From Corbicula japonica (lineage: Eukaryota > Mollusca > Bivalvia > Venerida > Cyrenidae): 64,000 nt of DNA. The translations under genes and the position numbers were made by a program. The stretch lies in NCBI GenBank assembly GCA_038501625.1, contig JAZAYU010000012.1, positions 8,184,001-8,248,000 of the forward strand, in the 5' to 3' direction. The notes beneath the pieces were generated by a model. It was not told where the DNA came from, made no database searches, and saw only the letters and a program-made list of their open reading frames with translations. This document shows positions 44,268 through 56,200 of this stretch, one piece after another; position 1 is the stretch's first letter, and each line of letters starts with the position of its first letter.

Positions 44268-47200
44268 GTAAGATATTTATCTATGTAAATACTGATTATT
44301 GTTATTATTATTATTATTTATTATTATTATTATTATTATGAAGTTAAAACGATTTTTCAAATGTCAGCATTTAAAAAAATATTTATACGTTTAAATTTTT
44401 TGTCAGCCTGCACATTTATAATACACCATAAAGATTGATTTAATATTATTTTTCCATTTATTATTTTAAATTAAATTGCCAACAATCTATTACCAACTTT
44501 ATGCAACGCACTTTATTATGCATGGTAATAAAGGGGTACTTTTGGTAGCAAAAACGAGCCTAGTATGTGGGAAATGAGGTGATCATTTCAAAACATGTTA
44601 ATACAAATAATGTATTAAGACAAAAATATAATAAGTTGGCACTATAAGGAACACTGAAGAGAATATTGTGAAACAGGTTTTATAGCTAATGTAAATTTTC
44701 CGCCACATGAAAGGATACCGCAGCTAATAATCAAATGATGTAACTAAACCTATCGTATTAAACAAACAAAAACAAATACACGAATTATTATTTTAAAACT
44801 CCAGCTTTGCCGATCGCAGTACTATCACAGCGGTGTACCGAAACATCGGCTAGGATCTTAAAGCGATAACTTAAATTTTAAGTAAATCTTCGCTTGACGC
44901 CATTATTATTTTGCAGTCTTCATGCTCTGAATATAAAACAAACATTTTACAGCTCAATAATAATTGTTAATACATTTAACAGCTGTTAGGATTCAAAAGA
45001 TGCTTAGTACACCTATGAGCTGAGGATGTGAAACGTTTAATAACTCGTAGGCCGATCATGAAATCGAATGCATTTTTGAAAAAGGTTCAGATCAGAATTT
45101 AATTAGGACAAAACCTGAATTAGATGCATTCCCGCATATGCGTCAATGCGCCATGACAAAATTAAAAAAATGTATATAATGACTCGGAAGTAAGAATTGA
45201 AATCATTATAGATCAAATATATCCTAAGTTGACAAGTATAAGTCTGATTCCACTACAGATTGTAGTGCACTTTAAGTATTAAATTTTTAACCAAGTTCCA
45301 AAATATTAGTGGTCTTAATGAAATGTTTAACCTCAACTTCTACTTTTGGTAGACGCTAGTTGCGACGAAATAACGAGCGGAAGGTTTGTGGTGAGAAGAT
45401 TTGGCGATGGATGCAAGTACATGTGCCATTGTGTAAACAATACACAGTGTGATGACATCACAGGAAGTTGTACTTTGGGGTGCAATGGTGGTTGGTTTGG
45501 GCCCGGTTGTCAATATAGTAAGTCTCTGAGTCAATTTGACATATATATAGCCAACTAAAATATATCAGATGTTGCAGAATTCGAATAAGACATTTGCAAA
45601 TGATTATATTGTTATACTTTTACAATGTTTTTTTTAGTTTTTAATATTTTTTTTTCAGGAAATCCTGCATTTAAAAGTTATTGCAGGCATACGAACAACA
45701 CAGATCCTCCTTATTTCTGCGGTTTGGGTACCGACAGTAATGAGACTACGTGCAGTAAAGCTGTCACAGCGACATCAAACCGGAAACAGCCGCCTTGGTG
45801 GAGAGTCTGGTTTCCAAACGAGGAATACATAAGCGAATTGACAATCATTACAGCTTCTGATTCGTTGTGTAAGTACTTAAATATGCCGCCTTCAATTCTG
45901 TCTGTTTAAATGATTTTTCTTCACATTTTGTATAATTATCATCAAATTACTGCTCCCAGTGAACAATGTAGTTGCTTAATATTCTGCCTTTATGAAAATA
46001 ATTTTGTGGTCACTGCCTGGAAACATTTTAATTGTGGTGTCAAAATTGCCTGTACTACACAGTACGTATCCGCTTACCATAAAAATAAAATTCAGAGCAA
46101 CATGTTTTTACCCCATCAGTTTTTAGCGTCCTCGTATAACACATTTTATATATCTTACCACAACTTATTTCAGACCAGTTTCTAGAATTCGATGTGTTTG
46201 TCGAGAGCGTTAATGAAACACAAAGAGACGATATTTTTTTCATTCCTGAAGGTCGGACATTGTGTTACAAACATGGAACAGAGGCTCCTGTTAGCACAGA
46301 TATTCACATTGTTTGTTCTACGCCTGCAGTTGGCAACCAAGTCCGTATCCAGCTTAGCAGTCCAGACAAACAACTTGTTTTGTGTGAAGTAAAAATAAAT
46401 GGAGGTATCTAAAAACGTTATGTTTATTAATAGGTTTTAATTATGAACTTTTTTTTTAAATAAACAAACTAGGACAGTCAAACCAATAATAACCAGGTCT
46501 CGTGGTTATTTAAAATGGTCATAACAATGATAGTCATGGAGGTAAATATATTTAACAAATATAAATACTTGCAGATATAGAATATGTAGAGGAAACCGAT
46601 CCACCCGACTGTATAAAGCTTTGGTTTAAAACTAAATATTTTGACAGGGCGTAATCTGGCATTTCTAGGCGATGTAAATATGACGTCAGTTCAAGGCACA
46701 TCTCCTTTGAGTAATACTGTAGATGGTATACCTGCCTACAACGGTTGGGATTCTTGTGCTGCCACTTACTGGATAGACAACAGAACTGATCAATGGTGGA
46801 CGATCGATTTCGGCCATCTTGTGAGGATGAATGTTATAAATATAAGTGCTGTAAACGACGGTAATTACTCTTTAAAATCAGGCGAATACGAATATTATTC
46901 ATATCATAGTTTATGTATATCAAGTATTTAGTGAATTTTAAAATTTAAATAAGCCTATGAGAACGGACCTTAGCGAAGTGACTGTGGTTACTTTTAAAAA
47001 AAATCAGAAGGTTATCCGTTAACACATAACCATTTCGACTGTCGTGCAAACGAGGTGACCCTGTATTTTCACTGTATTTATTTTACACTGCATAAATGTA
47101 CCCGACATTTGTAGATACTCAATCTTATCTTTACTCGAAAGAATGACTTTGTTAATAGTAAATAAGAACGTCATATGTAAATTATTGGATGCAGACACTG

Positions 47201-50200
47201 TAACTTATTTTTTCGCAAACATTGATTTTTCACATCCCCAATATCCGATTCAAATTCAAAATAAACTCTGTACATACTTGACAATTGTATAAAGATGTGT
47301 CTATATTTTTTAATCAGTCTTTAATCAGGTGAATAAAAAGAAATAAAAGAAATAACACCTTTAACTGGCACACACTAGCGGATATTTTAAACAACGTTCT
47401 AGATGTTTAGCATACTTTGATAAGTTTATTTCATTATCTATTCCATTGTTTCAGAATCATAAATTGGATATTTAAACTCGTACTTATAATTAAGAATATT
47501 TTTTAAAGATCGTTTAAAGGACTATCAGATCGTTGTGCTGAACAGTACCGAGGAATCAACAACAATCTACAATGACACTGGTCATTGGCCGCCAGTGAAG
47601 ACTGTGGGCCTTAATGGTATCGTTGCAGAGGGTTAAAGATACAAAGACTAAATGCTTTTCGCATTGGTTTGTGTAATGTAGAGTTATTCGGAGGTACGTA
47701 ATGGACACAATATGTTTCTATAATTCATGTTCTTATTTGTATTAAAATTAAACCCCGCCAACAGTAATGAGAAAATTATTATACTTATTGGTTTATTTCA
47801 TAAGACATTTAGCAGATTAATCTACAACATTTAGAGACATTAAAATAGATGAAAAGGGAACTTTGAAAGCCATCGAACACGACAAATATGAAAATATTGC
47901 TGGCTCGGATTGATTGAGCCTGTTCATGGACAGTAATTGAAATGCATTTTACTGCCCACGCCGCATAGCCTCGGGTTGAGCGCAACTCAATATTTACACC
48001 AATAAACAGTACAATTTTACCATCCCAAACGATGGTGTGCATATGGCGGTATACATGGAACCTTCAATGCGGTATTTTCAGATTAAGGTATGTTGCGGAA
48101 ACTTTTATGTAAAATGGTTTAGAAACCTAAATGTATTTGAACAGATGACGTTTGTCGCTGCTATACCCAAAAGTTACAGGCATCGGAGAAAAAGCTCCTA
48201 TAATTTGTGTGCAAAACATCACATTTAGCCTGTTTAGATCCAACAGAATTTTTTATAATGATTTCATTACAGAATGTCTAAATGGAACATTTGGCTACAA
48301 TTGTTCCAGCGAATGTGGACATTGTCGGAATATGTCTTGCAATAAACTAAATGGTATTTGCGAAAATGGATGTAATCCAGGATGGCACGGGCAAAAATGT
48401 GACAATGGTAACTGCATATGTGAATATTTAAATTTATGATTTATAAAGTTTAAAATTGAAATGCATTTATCTGTCTGGCAAATATATAGGTGTCATGTAA
48501 GATGTTTGTACATTTCAAAGTTATATGGAATAATTTGACATGCCACCAAATGAAATCATTACACATAAACACAATATCATTAATACCGTTTGACTGTTAA
48601 TAATTTAACGCGTATACATGTAGCTGATTAGAACGAAATACAGTCAACCTACTTATTTGCTTTGAGTCAAACATTGAACATCATTTTGTTTAATATAATG
48701 TACCATCGTAGATAATTTAATGGAAGTCATGACAAATGCTCAGTTATAATTCGTTTGACTTGAGATAAAAGATCGCCGAATGGTTGTATATACATGTAAC
48801 GTGTATAGTTTTGTATTTCATGATTTATTTAAGAATGCGAACAAGGGACATACGGATATGGTTGCAAGTTTAACTGTACAGGAAATTGCGTGAATGGCTC
48901 TGTGTGCATTAATGATGATGGCCATTGCCCTGGTGGATGCATCGAAGGATATACTGGACAGATTTGTGATACTGGTAAAACATCGTTTTTTTTCTTGAGC
49001 TTTCATTCTTATATTAATTACTGAATGTAAGAGTTATAACTTGTATATTTAATATAGTTTTGCTGTAAACCTTTATATATTTTACTGGTATAACACATTC
49101 CAAGTATATAAGCTTAGCATATCCTTTATATCCTTTACACCCAATCACATATTTTATTGCTTTCGGTAACATCTTGTTAAGGTGCTGTTATCAATTACAA
49201 AAAGAGGCAATGAAACCCTCTTTCATATTATTTCCTAGCATCACATTTTAGCAGTTTAAGGATTTCGTGCAAAATTTCAGCTACTACAACTTTTCATTTG
49301 CCAACAACTTATCCGATTGAAACATCTGAAAAAGAACTCGTGTAAAGAATACTGTATGTGCTCAAAGCATCACCTTCATGTGTTAAAATAAATCCAACAG
49401 AATTGTTTTATAATGTTGCCATTTCAGAATGTCTAAATACATTTGGCTTCAATTGTTCCAACGAGTGTGGACATTGTCGGAATAATTTGTCCTGCAATAA
49501 ACTAAATGGTGTTTGCGAAGATGGTTGTGATCCCGGATGGCATGGGCAAAAATGTGACATTGGTATCATCCATATTTTTTTCATTTTGGTTATTGTTATG
49601 GAAAAAATAAAGATGTCACGTGTGATGTTTGTACAAGTTCATGAATAAATATTGAATAATTTGGCATGTAACACAATGAAATAATTAAACTTAAATAAAA
49701 CCTTTATGCTTATGAGCTCTTATATTAAAGCTTTCTTTTTAACAATTTACCAATATAATAAATACTATTTACCAACGATTTATAGCATCATATTCGTATA
49801 AGTTAAAAGATTTCACGCATAATTTTAGCTACTACAAAATTTTCATATGTCAACAACTTATCCGATGGTAACCTCGGAGAAGATATCCTGTAAAGAATAT
49901 GCGTTCAATCCATTTAGGGTGTTAAAATCGATCCGACAGAATTTGTTAAGAATGTTGCCATTTCAGAATGTCTAAATGGAACATATGGCTTCAATTGTTC
50001 TGACGAATGTGGACATTGCCGGAACATGTTGTCGTGCAATAAAGTAAATGGTGTTTGTGAAGATGGTTGTGGTGCAGGATGGTATGGACAGAAATGCGAC
50101 ATTGGTAACTGCACCTGAGAATATTTAAATATGTGAATATTTAGGGTTTTGTTATGATTGTAATGAATGTACTTTGCTAGCAGATATAGAGATGTCATGC

Positions 50201-53200
50201 GTGATGTTGTATCTTTCCATGTTCATTATAACATGTGAAAAAATTTGACATGCAACACAAGAAAATCATTACACATAAACAAAGTCTTTTAAACATGCCT
50301 TTTTAAAGCTTAATTTTAATAACATTTGCTGATATCATATTAATAACATTGATCACTATTTCGCAAGTAAACGCGTATAGCTGATTGGTACGACCTACAG
50401 TTATATTGACTAACTTATTTAGACTGTGACACAAATTTTGAAAAACATTTTGCATTATGTTTGATATAATTCACCATCGTAAATGATAGTTACAAAGAAT
50501 TTCCATATTTAATACATATTATTTGCAATAAACATACGCTGAATTGGTGCTATAGACACGTTACGTCAGTCTGTAATTCTGTATTTTTATCATTAGATTG
50601 CGAACAAGGGGCATACGGATACGATTGCAAGTTTAACTGCACAGGAAATTGTATGAATGACTCTGTTTGTATTAGTTCAGATGGCCGATGCCCCGGTGGG
50701 TGCAAGGAAGGATATTCTGGACAGATATGTGATACTGGTATAATATTAGAATTTTCCTTGAGTTTTCATATAAAATTATATATATGATTAAAGATATCAT
50801 TTACTAATATAATTTTGCTGTTAGGCTCTTAATGAATAAATGATAGCATTACACATTCCGAGAATAAGCACTCCTCATTTTCACTCGATCTGTATTGCTT
50901 TCAGAATACGGAATGCTAAATCTTTTTTGGCCATGTTGTAAAATTAAAAAAATATTGGTGGCAGTTAATGGATTCAGTGCATATTTTCATCTACTACGAA
51001 TTGGAAATTTCCCGGGTCGACAAAATCTGTATAGTTAGTCTTGTATTAGTGTAAATGATTTTGCCAATCTGATTGTATGTGTAATTTTGAAGCATATTAC
51101 TGTAAATATTTGCCTTTATTATTATATTTCGGCGTTAGCTGTCTAAGCTCACTTTTGACCTAGTTTTTCGACCAATGAAATATTGTAAATAAAACTTATT
51201 ATGCAGCGGGAAAATCAAATAGATTATTTTGATTGGTTATTAGTGGGTCTCGTTAATGATTACCGTAACGATTTTTATATTGTGTGTTCGTATTTACCTG
51301 GCGCTTATATGTTCGGGCATTTTCGTTTTTAAAAGCGATAATTGTATTGGAGAAAAGGATATTTAAGGTATAAGTAACCAGTTAAGTCAATTGATGGCTT
51401 AAATACGATTTTATATGGAATATTCATGGGTGTCAGGTAAACACTCGAGTACCATACACAGTGTAAAACGACAGAGAAGTGCAGATATTTCTGGTTCTTA
51501 CTGGTTTCTTTCTTGTTCCTTTGATACTGATTGTTAATTTCAAGACTAGAAATTCAAATCGCCTTGGCGTAGTGGTTTTCACACTCGCCTCTCAAGCTGA
51601 GGCCCCGGGTTCAATACTCGGGAGGGACACTTTTTTTAAAGTTACTTTACGTAAAAGTTGGTAAATTTCGCTCTTGTAACAAGTTGTTATTATTTTCATT
51701 TATTGTATTTTAATGACATTTGTTCATCATTAGTACTAACTCTACAAGTGGTATTTTATTGAAACTGAATAAATGTACAGTTAATGTAAAACATTCTTAT
51801 TTAATCGACGTATTATCACCAGACGAAATTTTTGCACGCTCTTTATTTCTTTCTTTCTTATATATAAAAATCTTTTCTATCAACGCCGTTTATCTTTTTT
51901 AAAGATATTTCTTGTTTTCTATTCTTGTTTGTGTAATGTTGAGTTATTCGGAGGTACGTAATGGACACAATATGTTTCTATAATTCATGTTCTTATTTGT
52001 ATTAAAATTAAACCCCGCCAACAGTAATGAGAAAATTATTATACTTATTGGTTTATTTCATAAGACATTTAGCAGATTAATCTACAACATTTAGAGACAT
52101 TAAAATAGATGAAAAGGGAACTTTGAAAGCCATCGAACACGACAAATATGAAAATATTGCTGGCTCGGATTGATTGAGCCTGTTCATGGACAGTAATTGA
52201 AATGCATTTTACTGCCCACGCCGCATAGCCTCGGGTTGAGCGCAACTCAATATTTACACCAATAAACAGTACAATTTTTACCATCCCAAACGATGGTGTG
52301 CATATGGCGGTATACATGGAACCTTCAATGCGGTATTTTCAGATTAAGGTATGTTGCGGAAACTTTTATGTAAAATGGTTTAGAAACCTAAATGTATTTG
52401 AACAGATGACGTTTGTCGCTGCTATACCCAAAAGTTACAGGCATCGGAGAAAAAGCTCCTATAATTTGTGTGCAAAACATCACATTTAGCATGTTTAGAT
52501 CCAACAGAATTTTTATAATGATTTCATTACAGAATGTCTAAATGGAACATTTGGCTACAATTGTTCCAGCGAATGTGGACATTGTCGGAATATGTCTTGC
52601 AATAAACTAAATGGTATTTGCGAAAATGGATGTAATCCAGGATGGCACGGGCAAAAATGTGACAATGGTAACTGCATATGTGAATATTTAAATTTATGAT
52701 TTATAAAGTTTAAAATTGAAATGCATTTATCTGTCTGGCAAATATATAGGTGTCATGTAAGATGTTTGTACATTTCAAAGTTATATGGAATAATTTGACA
52801 TGCCACCAAATGAAATCATTACACATAAACACAATATCATTAATACCGTTTGACTGTTAATAATTTAACGCGTATACATGTAGCTGATTAGAATGAAATA
52901 CAGTCAACCTACTTATTTGCTTTGAGTCAAACATTGAACATCATTTTGTTTAATATAATGTACCATCGTAGATAATTTAATGGAAGTCATGACAAATGCT
53001 CAGTTATAATTCGTTTGACTTGAGATAAAAGATCGCCGAATGGTTGTATATACATGTAACGTGTATAGTTTTGTATTTCATGATTTATTTAAGAATGCGA
53101 ACAAGGGACATACGGATATGGTTGCAAGTTTAACTGTACAGGAAATTGCGTGAATGGCTCTGTGTGCATTAATGATGATGGCCGTTGCCCTGGTGGATGC

Positions 53201-56200
53201 ATCGAAGGATATACTGGACAGATTTGTGATACTGGTAAAACATCGTTTTCTTTTTCTTGAGCTTTCATTCTTATATTAATTACTGAATGTAAGAGTTATA
53301 ACTTGTATATTTGTGTCGCCTGCGATAGCAGGTAGACACATAGGGATCCTATTGTCCGGCGGCGTCGGCGTCGTCGGCGTCGTCCGGTAGTCCCCCAACT
53401 TTAACCTGAAACTTAATGTTGCCTATAACTTTGAAAGTACTTGTCCTATTCACTTCATACTTGGAATATATCATCAGCACGAACAATGCCATCTGTGACG
53501 ACAAGAATGATAACTCCAGTTTCAATATTTTTTGAGTTATGCCCCTTTCAAATGCAACTTTAACCTGAAACTTAATGTTGCCTATAACTTTGAAAGTACT
53601 TGTCCTATTCACTTCATACTTGAAATATATCATCAGCACGAACAATGCCATCTGCGACGACAAGAATGATAACTCCAGCTTCAATATTTTTTGAGTTATG
53701 CCCCTTTCAAATGCAACTTTAACCTGAAACTTAATGTTGCCTATAACTTTGAAAGTACTTGTCCTATTCACTTCATACTTGGAATATATCATCAGCATGA
53801 ACAGTGCCATCTGTGACGACAAGAATGATAACTCCAGTTTCAATATTTTTTTAGTTATGCCCCTTTCAAATGCAACTTTAACCTGAAACTTAATGTTGCC
53901 TATAACTTTGAAAGTACTTGTCCTATTCACTTCGTACTTGGAATATATCATCAGCACTAACAATGTCATCTGTGATGACAAGAATGATAACTCCAGTTTC
54001 AATATATTATGAGTAATATCCCTTTCAAATGCAACTTTAACATGAAACTTAGTGTTGCCTGTATAATGGAAATTACTTCTTCAATTAATTCACTTAATAC
54101 TTTGAATAACTCATCTGCATTTACAAAACAATTTTTGAAAACTCAGGTTTCACCATTATTTTAGTTATTCCCCTTTTAAATGTAATTTAGATGACACATT
54201 TGTTCTGTTGTGTAGTATTGAAATCAACTTCAATAAAATATTTTTTATTATATATGATTAAACATAGGCCCACATTTCAACGTTTTCCAAGCATGCGACA
54301 CATGTGTTCCGCGGAACACAACATTCTAGTTAATATAGTTTTGCTGTAAACCTTTATATATTTTACTGGTATAACACATTCCAAGTATATACGCTTAGCA
54401 TATCCTTTATATCCTTTACACCCAATCACATATTTTATTGCTTTCGGTAACATCTTGTTAAGGTGCTGTTATCAATTACAAAAAGAGGCAATGAAACCCT
54501 CTTTCATATTATTTCCTAGCATCACATTTTAGCAGTTTAAGGATTTCGTGCAAAATTTCAGCTACTACAACTTTTCATTTGCCAACAACTTATCCGATTG
54601 AAACATCTGAAAAAGAACTCGTGTAAAGAATACTGTATGTGCTCAAAGCATCACCTTCATGTGTTAAAATAAATCCAACAGAATTGTTTTATAATGTTGC
54701 CATTTCAGAATGTCTAAATACATTTGGCTTCAATTGTTCCAACGAGTGTGGACATTGTCGGAATAATTTGTCCTGCAATAAACTAAATGGTGTTTGCGAA
54801 GATGGTTGTGATCCCGGATGGCATGGGCAAAAATGTGACATTGGTATCATCCATATTTTTTTCATTTTGGTTATTGTTATGGAAAAAATAAAGATGTCAC
54901 GTGTGATGTTTGTACAAGTTCATGAATAAATATTGAATAATTTGGCATGTAACACAATGAAATAATTAAACTTAAATAAAACCTTTATGCTTATGAGCTC
55001 TTATATTAAAGCTTTCTTTTTAACAATTTACCAATATAATAAATACTATTTACCAACGATTTATAGCATCATATTCGTATAAGTTAAAAGATTTCGCGCA
55101 TAATTTTAGCTACTACAAAATTTTCATATGTCAACAACTTATCCGATGGTAACCTCGGAGAAGATATCCTGTAAAGAATATGCGTTCAATCCATTTAGGG
55201 TGTTAAAATCGATCCGACAGAATTTGTTAAGAATGTTGCCATTTCAGAATGTCTAAATGGAACATATGGCTTCAATTGTTCTGATGAATGTGGACATTGC
55301 CGGAACATGTTGTCGTGCAATAAAGTAAATGGTGTTTGTGAAGATGGTTGTGGTGCAGGATGGTATGGACAGAAATGCGACATTGGTAACTGCACCTGAG
55401 AATATTTAAATATGTGAATATTTAGGGTTTTGTTATGATTGTAATGAATGTACTTTGCTAGCAGATATAGAGATGTCATGCGTGATGTTGTACCTTTCTA
55501 TGTTCATTATAACATGTGAAAAAATTTGACATGCAACACAAGAAAATCATTACACATAAACAAAGTCTTTTAAACGTGCCTTTTTAAAGCTTTATTTTAA
55601 TAACATTTGCTGATATCATATTAATAACATTGATCACTATTTCGCAAGTAAACGCGTATAGCTGATTGGTACGACCTACAGTTATATTGACTAACTTATT
55701 TAGACTGTGACACAAATTTTGAAAAACATTTTGCATTATGTTTGATATAATTCACCATCGTAAATGATAGTTACAAAGAATTTCCATATTTAATACATAT
55801 TATTTGCAATAAACATACGCTGAATTGGTGCTATAGACATGTTACGTCAGTCTGTTATTCTGTATTTTTATCATTAGATTGCGAACAAGGGGCATACGGA
55901 TACGATTGCAAGTTTAACTGCACAGGAAATTGTATGAATGACTCTGTTTGTATTAGTTCAGATGGCCGTTGCCCCGGTGGGTGCAAGGAAGGATATTCTG
56001 GACAGATATGTGATACTGGTATAATATTAGAATTTTCCTTGAGTTTTCATATATAATTATATATATGATTAAAGATATCATTTACTAATATAATTTTGCT
56101 GTTAGGCTCTTAATGAATAAATGATAGCATTACACATTCCGAGAATAAGCACTCCTCATTTTCACTCGATCTGTATTGCTTTCAGAATACGGAATGCTAA

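Larger units (their letters stand above)
47668..51927 (+). repeat. 4.26-kb segmental duplication, copy 1
   Basis: Runs from inside the frameshifted FTP exon (TTTGTGTAATGTAGAG) to TTTCTTGTTTTCTATTC before 51928. Contains the - strand R2 copy, EGF exons a-e and the tRNA-like sequence. Retains about 490 bp (50929-51414) missing from copy 2. Confidence 0.9.

Noticed and set aside
49914..50198. 94-codon - strand frame, repeated at 55195-55479
   Set aside because: It is the antisense of EGF exon d and its duplicate; the + strand reading has the cysteine pattern and splice signals.
51558..51637. Functional tRNA gene
   Set aside because: The acceptor stem does not pair and the anticodon arm has an extra base; only the internal promoter boxes are kept.
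53349..54002. 217-codon open frame on the - strand
   Set aside because: It is a by-product of the 159-bp tandem repeat, whose length is a multiple of three; the protein is the same 53 residues repeated, with no known motif.
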